Assembly: GCA_038316335.1 (NCBI GenBank)
Contig: JBBQAM010000033.1
Coordinates: forward strand, 1-46,392
DNA: 46,392 bases
Direction: 5' to 3'
Source of the DNA: JALHST01 sp038316335
GTDB taxonomy: Bacteria; Bacteroidota; Bacteroidia; Flavobacteriales; Flavobacteriaceae
In this document: positions 1 through 9,103 of the stretch, piece after piece
Layout of the letters: the number at the start of each line of letters is the position of its first letter
Position numbering within the stretch: position 1 is the first letter of the stretch
Notes under the pieces: model-generated
Seen by the model: only the letters and a program-made list of their open reading frames with translations
The model's database searches: none
What the model was told of the DNA's origin: nothing
Position numbers and translations under genes: made by a program

Positions 1-3000
1 CAGTCCGGCGAAGGTATCGGAGGCGCCGAAGGCGACCCCGTCGATGCTATAGGTATATCCCGGGGTGCCGCCGGCCACGTTCTGTGCCTGCACGCTGCCC
101 GTCTGCAGGCAGGTATAGGGCTGTACCAGCACCGCATCGGCCGATATGACATCAATAGGTCCTGCAATGGTAAAATTTTCCTGAAGGTCACATGAACTCG
201 GACCATTGGTCTGCGTGATTTCCAACAGGTAATCTCCTTGGGGTAGATTCGTAAAGGTTCCTGAAGCGTTTGATATTGTTGTGTTGTCGGGATACGTTAA
301 AAAATAGGTTAACGTAAAGCCGTTGCTATTCGTAACATTGACTGAAATTAACCCGTCCTCGGCCCCAAAACAGGTTTCATCGGCATAAGAGGTCGTATAG
401 GTTATCTCAAGTTCTGTAAGGGTAACGGTATTTGAAAAGAAGTAGCAATCGTTATCGGCAATGACAACAAACGTATAATCACCAGGGGCGGTAATTTGAA
501 AATCAACGTTGGCCTGATATTCAGTAGAAGGAATATCCTGTACCGTTGGATAGGAGGTAATGGTGGTTCCGCCTTCGTCAACGTAGCTCCATATCGCGTA
601 GGAATATGGCGCAACTCCTCCTGAAGCTTCCATATGAACAATTCCGTTACCACAAATAATTTGTTGTGAAATGGTCGCTGTCAAGTCTAAATTATCCTCA
701 TCAACAATGGTTACTTGTTCACTGTAGCTACATCCATCATCAGTTCTTGCGATGGCGATATAATTTCCCGGATTTAGACCACTAAAGGTGAAATTGTTAT
801 CGGGCTGGGCGGTTTCATTGTCAACCAATGTTCCCAGGCCTCCATTGGATCCGTCGTCTAGACGAATTTCATATTCATAGTTTGGATCCACGTTTGAAAC
901 CTGAAAATTGATGGTTCCTTTGGCGATACAGGTCGCAGCTGTTGTTGCGACCACCACCTGAAAATTCTTTTCCAGAATACCGATATCTGGAGTACTAAAA
1001 ATACAGGCACCAACTATCGGATTTCCCGTATTGTCAAGTTGCACTATTTCAACCCTATAACCACCATTTTGTCCAGGCCCAAAATCAAAACTAGGACCAT
1101 TATTGGCGCTAAATGGAATCAAAACTGCATCGGTCATAGCGTTCGCTAACTGATAGCCGTATCCAAGACCTAGATTGGTAATGGTAATATTCCCTGGCGT
1201 CGTACAAATAATATCATTTTTAGTATACTGAATATCCAGGTTGTTTTGAAAGGCATTGAAGTAAAACTTGTTGCTACATCCGTTTTGATACGTTACAGAA
1301 AGGCGATACTTGCCAGCACTTGATACTGTAAAATTGCTTCCAGTACCTTGAGGTGTCCAGGTACATGTAAGGTTCTTATTGGCACAATCATCGCCAATAG
1401 GCGCACAACTGGCCTCATCTAATTTTTCCCAGGTCAGACTCTGTGCATCTACAATGTTAACCTGGATCAACTTGGAATCATTGATTCCACAAAGAAATAT
1501 TTTCGGTAAAAGCGAACCATCCGTTGAACACGTGACAATCTCTCCGGCAATATCATTAGATGGGTCGGCATCGCCGTTTACCGTATTGAAATAGGTTATG
1601 ATGGGGCTTGCGGCACTTCCACCACCATAAGGCTGCACGTGAATAATTTCTTTAAAGCCCTTGCAGGGATCGGCCACTATTTTGTCGACGATATAGGTGC
1701 CAATGCCAGTGACGACCAAGGTGCTAGGGTCGTTATCGGGATCACCATCGTTCAAAACGGTATCAGATCCATCGACCAGATTATTTCCATTCACATCCCG
1801 ATACCACACATAACTGTCGAATCCGTCGCCTGAGTCCAAGATAACACTGCCTCCACATAAGTCGACTGTTCGCTCAAAATTACAATCGGCAAGATCGTCT
1901 AAAAGGAAATTGGTAGCGCCTGGGACAACAAACCCACAGCTGTCGAAATCACTAACGCTGGGGTCATCGGTCACTTGGGCCGAGTTTTCTACCCCTTGAT
2001 AGGTGGCGTATGCCAGGTTTTGGATAAGGTCGGAACAGGCGTCAATAAAGTCAAAACAGTTTTCGGCCACCTTGACCCGCATTCGTATTGAATATATGGG
2101 ATCTCCTTCTTCAACAAGGTTATTGGGAATTGTAAACAAGACGGTTCTAGTCGCACTGTCATAGGTATAGGTAACGCCTGCAGGTAAAACAAAGTTTAGC
2201 TCGTCTAAAGTTACATTTATAGGCAAAATATCCTTGATGGTAAAGTTGTCGGCGTCGTCGTTACCAATGTTTTCGAATGACAAAACGTAATCCAAGGTCT
2301 GCCCAAGATTAACCCCTAGACCGGTGATATCATTTCCGGCAATATCCTGGACGCGTTTTTCCAAAATAATATTTGGCGCTATAATCTCTACATCGAATGA
2401 GGCAAAGAAGATATCATACTTGTCCTGGGTTGAACTGGCCCTCAAAATGGCGCTCGTCGCATCATTCGGGATTACGGCGTTGAAATTGTTGGCTATCTTT
2501 AATAAATCCACGTCCCAACCAAGCGTATTAATACTATTCGGATTTCGTGTTGTAACAATGGCGTCATTGATGGTAATATTCGAATTAAAGAAGTTATTTG
2601 TAGGGTTCGTTGTATTGCCCAAAGCGGTAAAAGTGGGGAGCCCCCCGGCTTTTATCGACAAACCATCCCCGGTTATTTTGTTATCACCTTCAAGGGTGGC
2701 GACGCCAATATTGGCGTTCACTGAAAAGGGTGCGGGAAGTGTTGTAAATCCATTTACAGGAATGTCAACAGTCTGACCCGATTTTATACCGGCATATCCA
2801 TCAAAAGTGGTAATAAACTTACTGCCAGGCAAGCTCGGGTTTTCGTAGACTACAACCATGGTCCAACCCCCTGAAACCCCTCCTGAAATGTTGCTGCCGG
2901 TGCTAGCTCTTACATTGGCCACAAAATAATCGCCAGTTGGATCCGGCATGGCAGAAACTAACGCCGTTACGTCCTTATAACAGGCGTATGGACTATAATA

Positions 3001-3513
3001 CCCAAAGTCTGCATCCCCATTGCCGTCAAAAAGTATTTCATCGGCAGTAATATTTTGATAAGCACCGCCTGGGAGACGAAATTTCACCTGGTTGATATTG
3101 CTTCTGTCGTTATTGACATAAACAGCCGACCAATAGAGTCCGGCATAGCGAATCTTAGAACACGTGGGATCGGGGATGTCTAAGGTGGCACTGCTTGAAC
3201 TAAACGTATTTATATCGCTGTCGATGTCAATATACTGCATATTGATATCGTCATTGTAATCCGATGAATTTCCGGTATTATTATACGGGTCATTTGGCGT
3301 TATTGCCGGATAACAGACCCTGTTTCTGCCCCTTCCCGTACAATAGGCATCCTGTTGGGCACTGACGATATTGTTTGCGATAAACGTTAATTCACCTCGA
3401 ATATCAGCCTCATAGCGTACGCTGAAATTGTTTTTGACCTGAGAAAAGGCCGCAAAACCACCTAGAAAAAGAAAGAAAAATAACAGTAAAAGTTTAATCG
3501 ACTTAAATTTCAT
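1..3513 (-). CDS. Large secreted adhesin-like protein, DUF11 and SprB-like repeats (3' end outside window)
   Basis: The frame is open from an ATG at 3513 to the left edge, giving 1171 codons with no stop, so the C-terminus is missing. Residues 1-25 form a signal peptide (MKFKSIKLLLLFFFLFLGG, then AFSQ). Residues about 70-370 form a DUF3344/adhesin-like N-terminal region (IRYAGLYWSAVYVNND). A DUF11-type domain lies near 376-480 (IILEKRVQD, LGQTLDYVLSFENIG). Ig-like segments follow, with many paired cysteines. The end of the visible part looks like a SprB repeat (GGTPGYTYSIDG). Flavobacterial proteins of this build are T9SS-exported surface adhesins, often ending in a type B sorting domain, which would lie beyond the edge here. 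Its promoter region matches that of the cargo gene at 8826. The first 120 bases of the window (the most C-terminal part seen) are 67% G+C, far above the rest of the gene. Family assignment is firm; the adhesin role is inferred. Confidence 0.85.
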   Translation of the reverse strand, partial: MKFKSIKLLLLFFFLFLGGFAAFSQVKNNFSVRYEADIRGELTFIANNIVSAQQDAYCTGRGRNRVCYPAITPNDPYNNTGNSSDYNDDINMQYIDIDSDINTFSSSSATLDIPDPTCSKIRYAGLYWSAVYVNNDRSNINQVKFRLPGGAYQNITADEILFDGNGDADFGYYSPYACYKDVTALVSAMPDPTGDYFVANVRASTGSNISGGVSGGWTMVVVYENPSLPGSKFITTFDGYAGIKSGQTVDIPVNGFTTLPAPFSVNANIGVATLEGDNKITGDGLSIKAGGLPTFTALGNTTNPTNNFFNSNITINDAIVTTRNPNSINTLGWDVDLLKIANNFNAVIPNDATSAILRASSTQDKYDIFFASFDVEIIAPNIILEKRVQDIAGNDITGLGVNLGQTLDYVLSFENIGNDDADNFTIKDILPINVTLDELNFVLPAGVTYTYDSATRTVLFTIPNNLVEEGDPIYSIRMRVKVAENCFDFIDACSDLIQNLAYATYQGVENSAQVTDDPSVSDFDSCGFVVPGATNFLLDDLADCNFERTVDLCGGSVILDSGDGFDSYVWYRDVNGNNLVDGSDTVLNDGDPDNDPSTLVVTGIGTYIVDKIVADPCKGFKEIIHVQPYGGGSAASPIITYFNTVNGDADPSNDIAGEIVTCSTDGSLLPKIFLCGINDSKLIQVNIVDAQSLTWEKLDEASCAPIGDDCANKNLTCTWTPQGTGSNFTVSSAGKYRLSVTYQNGCSNKFYFNAFQNNLDIQYTKNDIICTTPGNITITNLGLGYGYQLANAMTDAVLIPFSANNGPSFDFGPGQNGGYRVEIVQLDNTGNPIVGACIFSTPDIGILEKNFQVVVATTAATCIAKGTINFQVSNVDPNYEYEIRLDDGSNGGLGTLVDNETAQPDNNFTFSGLNPGNYIAIARTDDGCSYSEQVTIVDEDNLDLTATISQQIICGNGIVHMEASGGVAPYSYAIWSYVDEGGTTITSYPTVQDIPSTEYQANVDFQITAPGDYTFVVIADNDCYFFSNTVTLTELEITYTTSYADETCFGAEDGLISVNVTNSNGFTLTYFLTYPDNTTISNASGTFTNLPQGDYLLEITQTNGPSSCDLQENFTIAGPIDVISADAVLVQPYTCLQTGSVQAQNVAGGTPGYTYSIDGVAFGASDTFAGL

Positions 3514-4407
3514 TGGTCAGTAAGTTTGGTGTAACCAGCGTTATTGGTTTTTATCAGCTTTGTTCATTCTGGCAGTTCGATTTTAGCACACCTTAAAAAT
3601 GCCTTGAGCGGAAGCTACCAAACACAAATATTGGTTATAATCATGATTGCCGGAATTTATTGTTGTGGTATGCGTGGTTTATGTTGTGAAATGCGATTTA
3701 TACAGGGTATAGAATTGCGAAAAACCCTTATTTTTCAGACGATTTGAGTTGTTTCAAGAAATGGGGGCTTGACCGAAAAACGAAGTTTATGCTGGTTAGA
3801 AAAATCACTTTCACAGGAAATCCCATGGTAGAAAATTTCTCTTGACCGATTCAAAAGTAGGAGTAGCATGTCACCCCTTTGCGTTTTCGCACGAATGAAA
3901 TATTTGAAGGGAATTTGGAATCCCCAGCCAATTTAATATGACCTATGAATTCGGGTCGCTGGCCGGCTTTTCAATTCCAAGTGCTTAGAAAGATTATTGA
4001 TTGTTAAAATACCAATGTCGGTGTAGGGAATGCACCTTGGCGATGTTGGCTTTAGTGCAACATGGTTTTTCTAGGCAAGGATTTCATTGAGTAGGGCGCA
4101 TGTATTTAAACGAATTGAATTTTTTGAAAAACTTTAGGGAAAGGAAAAAAATTACGCGCGTTCGTTTTGACCATTCTGGTTGAGAACATGAATTCGGTTG
4201 AATGCGGTCTTCAAAAAAAGTAAATTTTGTTTGGGTTGTTCGACTACTACCAAAAACTATAAAGGGTATAAAAGGCTCAATGGTCGATTGGAAAAGAAGT
4301 TCCTGCTATGCATTGGTAAAACTTGGATGCATCTATAAATTGTTTAAAGACATCATAAATCGACCAAGTATCAAGAGGCGCGAATAAAGCGATTAAGACG
4401 GTTTATG
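3514..4407. other. Intergenic region, 894 bp, between adhesin and PorP/SprF genes
   Basis: The part nearest the adhesin (about 3623-3693) holds the shared repeat/-7 promoter architecture described separately. The rest (about 3700-4400) shows no convincing gene. Short plus-strand frames at 3544-3747 and 4202-4387 lack recognisable protein features and are not called. No strong intrinsic terminator was seen after the PorP/SprF stop at 4408, so some read-through into the adhesin cannot be excluded. Confidence 0.6.
3623..3693 (-). promoter_or_regulatory. Putative activator-dependent promoter of the adhesin gene
   Basis: Read on the minus strand, this holds GCATTTCACAACA, then a second CACAACA starting exactly 21 bp after the first (plus-strand TGTTGTG at 3682-3688 and 3661-3667). 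A 29-bp gap leads to ATATTTGTG (3623-3631), which resembles the TTTG half of the Bacteroidota -7 element TAnnTTTG. The same words at the same spacings occur at 8953-9023 upstream of the T9SS cargo gene. The implied 5' leader is about 105 nt. Direct repeats two helical turns apart suit a LytTR-type or similar response regulator; this is inference. Confidence 0.55.
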
Positions 4408-6561
4408 TCAGGTAGATCCGATTTTATTCGACGTAACCCGCATGATCCACATTTTGTCGTCATATGAATCATTGAGTTTTGAATAGTAGGAAATAAGCGC
4501 ATTATTCCAAGATTCGTGGCGTTTTAAGTATACATACCGCCAGTTGTTCTCCGGATTGATAAAATAACTAGCGCTGAGCCCATACGAATTGAGTAGTTTA
4601 ATGAATCGCCGAGCATTGTTTGGATTCGCGAACACATTGGCAATGATGTAATATCCCGTGCCAATTCCATCGATTTCAAACGATCTTTCCTTAGGCTCAT
4701 TCGAAGCGACACGGTCTTTTACCACAACATTCTTTTGCAATACATCCGAATCGAATTTCGAGGATTTTTCCTTGATTTTGTTCACATTGTCGGCATAGCG
4801 CTCATTGCTATAGCGATTATCTACATTCATGATCCAAAGGTCTCCTTTATAGGCTCCATTTAATTTTGAATTATGGGCCGCCTCGGCTTCCTGCCAAGTA
4901 TCGAATCTTTGTACATAAACGTATTTCAAACCGTTCTCGGGATTATCGATAAAATCGGCTGTTATACCTTCTTGCCCTAGCTTCTCGATGAATTTGTTCA
5001 TGTAGTTCCCGCCTTTATAAACATTGGCGACAATATAATAGCCGTCCTTAACGCCATTTAAATTACGATATACTCTTGTTTTGATCGGTCTGGTCTGATC
5101 TTCTTTTTTGTTTTGGATGGCAATACCGGATGGTTTTTTATCTTGTACGGCAAGGGCATCTCTACTTGTATTGTTGTTTCTCGGAGCTTCTTTTTGTGCA
5201 ACTGTCTGTTTGGCTTCCTTTGTTTGTAAAATTTCTTTTGACGAAATGGGGTCGGCCTTTGTCGGGTTTTTGGTGGTCGCTTGTACGGTTTCTGGTGTAA
5301 TTTTATCTTGCCTGGCATTGTTTGCGGCTACAGCTGGGGCATCGTCTTTGCCTAAAAATAGTTCTGCCGCCTTTTTTTCTAAATCAGGACGATTGCCCTT
5401 CGTTTCATTGCGCACCATACGCATCACCATTTCAAACCTTCTTTCGAGGTCCTTCTGTCGGTTGGCCTCCAAGGAATCTTGTCGGAACATCAATTCGGCC
5501 AAAATCGCGTCGTTTTCGGCGAGTTTAGTTTTAAGATCTTCAACCTCGGTATTCGAAGATGGCGTTATATTCTCTAGTAGTTCGTTGGCAGCTAGATCAT
5601 CTCCTTCATCTTCCAACATTACTCTATCCTCAGTTAGATTTGGGGTAAAGGAATATGCAAAGGAAATTTCATGGGTCATCCCAAAACTGTCGAAATTACT
5701 CGACAGCCCTTTTTCCATGGTATACCCCAATGATATCCTTTGGTTTAAGTTAAATCCGATACCAGCGGCAGCTCCATAAAAGCTATCATAACCACCTTGA
5801 ATCCAGCCCACTTTTGGAAGGTCAAGTATGAGACTACCACCAAGGACAATATCACTTACACCTACTTTTCTGGCTCTTACCAAGGGCATTAAACGACCAT
5901 TCTCAAAAATACCAGAAGTGTTTTCAAACTGATGGGTATATTGCAAATGTCCCGAGAAGGTTTTATCCATGAACTCTGTTATCGATTTGCTCGTTTTCAG
6001 GTTATAGTCAAAAAGATTCTCGGCAAAGATGCCAAAATCAAATTTGCCATAAGAGAGGTTAAAGCCTGGTTGAAAGGATAATAGATTGCTATCCTGTAGG
6101 CCATTCAACAGAGGGTCATTGGGATCAACCGTGCTGGCCCTATTTTGGTCGAACCCACTATTGTAATAGGAAAGATTCGCCCCAAAGGTAAAATTGCTTT
6201 TGTCACTCAGTTTTATACCATAGGCATAGTTGGCAAGCACGCCATAATTACTAACGGTTCCGGCCCGTTGCGTATACAAGCTAAGACCAAGACCCGTGCG
6301 ATCACTGATACGCCCACTATAGCTAAGAAAATAATTCTGATTGTTGTCATCAAATTGTACCGATTGGTTTCGGTGTAGGAGATTGATGTAGGATTTATCC
6401 TCCCGCACGGTCGAGAACGTAGGGTTTATCAAGAATCTATTATACTTTAAAAGGTTCTGCGAAGGCACGTCATAAACTACAAACGGACTTTCCTGCTGGG
6501 CCGTGATTTTAGTCATGGCCATCGCGAACATTAGTATGTAAAAAATTCTTCTCTTAAGCAT
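4408..6561 (-). CDS. PorP/SprF family T9SS outer-membrane protein with two C-terminal SPOR-like domains
   Basis: The protein has 717 residues, about twice the usual 300-350 for PorP/SprF. Residues 1-21 are a signal peptide. Residues about 25-310 are the PorP/SprF beta-barrel region (YNRFLINPTFSTVRED, GRISDRTGLGLSLYTQRAG, AENLFDYN). A charged, coiled-coil-like and low-complexity linker (about 315-500) leads to two related SPOR-like domains near 503-582 and 632-712. Each has GYYI(V/I)ANV, NPENxxxYVY, a W, and WIM(N/R)V. SprF proteins are needed for export or surface attachment of a partner cargo such as SprB, and PorP works with PorK/PorN/PorE. SPOR domains bind peptidoglycan. The gene starts 9 bases after the cargo gene 6571-8826, so the two are probably cotranscribed. 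I infer a barrel tethered to the cell wall. The PorP/SprF call is firm; SPOR is by pattern. Confidence 0.88.
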   Translation of the reverse strand: MLKRRIFYILMFAMAMTKITAQQESPFVVYDVPSQNLLKYNRFLINPTFSTVREDKSYINLLHRNQSVQFDDNNQNYFLSYSGRISDRTGLGLSLYTQRAGTVSNYGVLANYAYGIKLSDKSNFTFGANLSYYNSGFDQNRASTVDPNDPLLNGLQDSNLLSFQPGFNLSYGKFDFGIFAENLFDYNLKTSKSITEFMDKTFSGHLQYTHQFENTSGIFENGRLMPLVRARKVGVSDIVLGGSLILDLPKVGWIQGGYDSFYGAAAGIGFNLNQRISLGYTMEKGLSSNFDSFGMTHEISFAYSFTPNLTEDRVMLEDEGDDLAANELLENITPSSNTEVEDLKTKLAENDAILAELMFRQDSLEANRQKDLERRFEMVMRMVRNETKGNRPDLEKKAAELFLGKDDAPAVAANNARQDKITPETVQATTKNPTKADPISSKEILQTKEAKQTVAQKEAPRNNNTSRDALAVQDKKPSGIAIQNKKEDQTRPIKTRVYRNLNGVKDGYYIVANVYKGGNYMNKFIEKLGQEGITADFIDNPENGLKYVYVQRFDTWQEAEAAHNSKLNGAYKGDLWIMNVDNRYSNERYADNVNKIKEKSSKFDSDVLQKNVVVKDRVASNEPKERSFEIDGIGTGYYIIANVFANPNNARRFIKLLNSYGLSASYFINPENNWRYVYLKRHESWNNALISYYSKLNDSYDDKMWIMRVTSNKIGST

Positions 6562-6570
6562 GGTGGTTGG

Positions 6571-8826
6571 TTAGCGAATGACTGTAATGGTGCCTTGCTT
6601 CAATACTTCCCTATCGTTTTTGATCTTGTAATAGAAGACCATATTTTGTTTTGTAAACGACGTGGTCGATTGCGGCCAATTGTTCTTGTAATTATATTCG
6701 TTTAGTATTTCATCGCCGTTGCCGTTATAGATAACGACATTCACATCCGATTTATTTGAATATGAATTCGGTAATATCCATTGATCATTGATGCCATCTC
6801 CATTAACAGTTATTACGTTCGGCACTTTAAAGGTTTCTAGATAGGCAACATTCACTTGCTTGCTAACCTCACAATTGTCAATATTTGCAATGAGCATAAA
6901 TGTTCCAGGTTCTGTGAATGTTACTGAATCTGAATTGCTTATCTCGACATTATTGACATCGTACCATCGATAGGCAGTTCCGCCACTAGCAGAAACCGTC
7001 CTTGAAGTACCTTCGGGGAATATGATGTCACCCGCTGGATCTATATTGATCAAATCTGGATCTAGTGGGGCGACGGTAATTTCGTTTGAAATTAGATCGC
7101 AGCCATTCTTATCCAAAACCAAGCGGTATGTACCAGGTGCGCTTACTGATAGTTGGGCATCGGTTGAATTTATCATAGCACCATCTTTCTCCCAGGCATA
7201 CGTTTCGACCGATAGATCTGTGGTTGATGACATGGTAATGGTATCCGACGCACTGCAGTAAACGGTACTCGTGCTGTTGATGGTTACTGTTTCACTGGTC
7301 AACAGAGTTGCAGTAAGAGAATTTGATGAGGCATTGAATGAATTTAATACACCATCGACCCTATAGTTTCCGTTTTCTGAAGTTGCTGTTAGGCTTATTG
7401 AACTCGAGGTCGCTCCGGCCACATTCGCACCATCTTTATTCCATTGATAGGTAAAGGCTGTTTCTAAATCGGGGGTTACATCTATTTTACTTCCATCAGA
7501 AAGCACGGCATTGATGGTTTGTATTTTAAGCACGGCACTGGTCGAAACACAAGAAGTGTATGGCGCATTGAAGGCAATGACCAGTTCAAAGGATGCTGGG
7601 ATTACGACAGTAGTTTGTTCAGAATTTTTTATGGTACCCGGGCACGCCCCTCCACCTTGGGTAACTTCAACATAATATATGCCCTCTTGCGTAATATCTA
7701 GTGATGCGCTGGTTGCTCCGGAAACCGGGTTGTTATTGCGATACCATTGATATGTTGGCGCGTTGGCGGTTGTCGTTACGCTCAATGTTTTAGTTTGGGT
7801 CGGTAATAGCACAATATTGGCCGAGTTCACTCTTGTAGCCGTAAAGTTGTCGGCGTTGGTAATCGTAATTGCCAAAGATCTTTCAGTACATATGCTACTA
7901 CTTGAAATTTCTACTTGGTAATCTCCTTCAAAACCTGGGTTCCCCGCGTTTACGGTATAGGAGCTATTGGTAGCCCCTAATATGAGCGTACCATTCTTGT
8001 ACCATTTGTAAATCCATGAAGGATTCGTGGTATTTATTGAAAGTGTTTCCGTATCACCATTACAAAGGGCAGTATTTGTTGGAGGATTTATAAATATTCC
8101 TTGACCCGTCGAACCAATAGTTACATCAACAATGTTTGAATCGGTATTTCCAGAGCCCGTACATTCTGGGCCGTAGTCTATAAACGCATTATACATGCCT
8201 GATTGGGTTACATTCAGGGTATATCCCTTTTCGCCTTGTAATTCCGAACCACTTCGGTACCAAATATACTGATAGGTTTGTGGATTGGCGATGTTGTCAA
8301 CTTGAAGCGTGATAGGTCCGGTCGAACAGATGCTTCCGGGGGGCACCCCATTTCCTAATTCACTAATGTTCAGATTGGTAGTAACATCCATGTAATACAT
8401 GTTGTATGCTGTCGAAGTCGGACTCGTTTTCGCGGGGTTTGTACTTCTGACGCGCATTTTATAGCCTTGTCCCCGTGTATTGGTGGGAATGGCAAACATC
8501 ATATCAAAGTCTGTATTGCTATTTTGGTTGTTCACCCTTGCCAGTTCGACAGGGCTCGCAAAGTTCCCGGCAGCATCGGAGAGTTCTAATATGAATTCGT
8601 TACCACTATTGGCGGTTCCTGCCCAAGTGATGTTGGCATAGAATTCGTTGAATCCGGTATTGCCTGCACAAATGGCCGACCATGGCGAGTTGCCAGGAAG
8701 GTTAGGATTATCTGCAGGCTGTGGAGCATTTAAGACGATACTCTGTGCGCTAGCATTGCCAACGGCGAACAAGAGTATAAGCGAAGTAAAAAGCGTAGGA
8801 ACGAAATAAAGTAATTTTAGTTTCAT
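6571..8826 (-). CDS. Ig-like T9SS cargo protein with type B sorting domain
   Basis: The protein has 751 residues. A signal peptide occupies residues 1-27 (ending VGNASAQ). The body is a chain of Ig/PKD-like modules, recognisable by repeated Y-x-W-Y/W-x-K/R-(D/N)-G-x-x-I/L-x-G-A-T-x-x-S strings such as YQWYRNNNPVSGATSASLDI and YQWNKDGANVAGATSSSISL, each followed by an aromatic-rich G-x-Y-x-V strand. The last about 85 residues are the gliding-motility-associated (CHU_C-like) C-terminal domain. It carries VPNVITVNGDGINDQWILPN and ends in KIKND, KQGTITVIR. This type B signal directs T9SS export; type B proteins such as SprB typically depend on a PorP/SprF partner, and one lies immediately downstream. 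The same promoter layout as the adhesin gene lies at 8953-9023. The ligand is unknown. Confidence 0.88.
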   Translation of the reverse strand: MKLKLLYFVPTLFTSLILLFAVGNASAQSIVLNAPQPADNPNLPGNSPWSAICAGNTGFNEFYANITWAGTANSGNEFILELSDAAGNFASPVELARVNNQNSNTDFDMMFAIPTNTRGQGYKMRVRSTNPAKTSPTSTAYNMYYMDVTTNLNISELGNGVPPGSICSTGPITLQVDNIANPQTYQYIWYRSGSELQGEKGYTLNVTQSGMYNAFIDYGPECTGSGNTDSNIVDVTIGSTGQGIFINPPTNTALCNGDTETLSINTTNPSWIYKWYKNGTLILGATNSSYTVNAGNPGFEGDYQVEISSSSICTERSLAITITNADNFTATRVNSANIVLLPTQTKTLSVTTTANAPTYQWYRNNNPVSGATSASLDITQEGIYYVEVTQGGGACPGTIKNSEQTTVVIPASFELVIAFNAPYTSCVSTSAVLKIQTINAVLSDGSKIDVTPDLETAFTYQWNKDGANVAGATSSSISLTATSENGNYRVDGVLNSFNASSNSLTATLLTSETVTINSTSTVYCSASDTITMSSTTDLSVETYAWEKDGAMINSTDAQLSVSAPGTYRLVLDKNGCDLISNEITVAPLDPDLINIDPAGDIIFPEGTSRTVSASGGTAYRWYDVNNVEISNSDSVTFTEPGTFMLIANIDNCEVSKQVNVAYLETFKVPNVITVNGDGINDQWILPNSYSNKSDVNVVIYNGNGDEILNEYNYKNNWPQSTTSFTKQNMVFYYKIKNDREVLKQGTITVIR

Positions 8827-8952
8827 AAGTAGTGGTAGTTTTGGGTGACTACGTAATTCTCATAAGGGGCGAAATCGTCTGATTTCATGTAGCTTTATCT
8901 GGCGTTGCTTTGTGCATTGACCATGATTATCCGTCGTTTTACGATATACAAC

Positions 8953-9023
8953 CACAAATATGTCATATAAATGCGCCAAAGGGAATTTTATGTTGTGGGG
9001 TCGATTAAATTTGTTGTGAAATG
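8953..9023 (-). promoter_or_regulatory. Putative promoter of the T9SS cargo/PorP-SprF operon
   Basis: On the minus strand this holds GCATTTCACAACAAAT, a second CACAACA exactly 21 bp downstream (plus-strand TGTTGTG at 9012-9018 and 8991-8997), a 29-bp gap, and ATATTTGTG at 8953-8961. All three elements and both spacings are identical to 3623-3693, although the bases between them largely differ. The predicted 5' leader is about 120 nt before the ATG at 8826. The rest of the 8827-9103 gap shows nothing else that I can name. Confidence 0.6.
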
Positions 9024-9103
9024 CTTTTATTGCAGGGTCAGACCTTTTTAAAGGGTACTATTACTGCAATTTTCCTACTTTTACGCTTCCTAAAAATATA
9101 GTT

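Noticed and set aside
661..673. Fourth copy of the TTGTTGTGAAATG 13-mer
   Set aside because: It lies inside the adhesin coding sequence (encoding ISQQI) with no second repeat at 21 bp, so it is most likely coincidental.
3544..3747. 67-aa plus-strand frame in the adhesin upstream region
   Set aside because: It overlaps the promoter architecture at 3623-3693, and its composition does not look protein-like.
4281..4366. Inverted repeat TGGTCGATT / AATCGACCA
   Set aside because: The arms are only 9 bp and 68 bases apart, with no T-run. It is too weak to call a terminator or operator.
4202..4387. 61-aa plus-strand frame
   Set aside because: It has no recognisable motif and no promoter element. 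Its basic composition is what AT-rich noncoding DNA gives.
5108..5779. 223-aa plus-strand frame
   Set aside because: It is wholly antisense to the PorP/SprF gene, whose protein is clearly recognised; the antisense product has low-complexity Ser/Leu content and no family.
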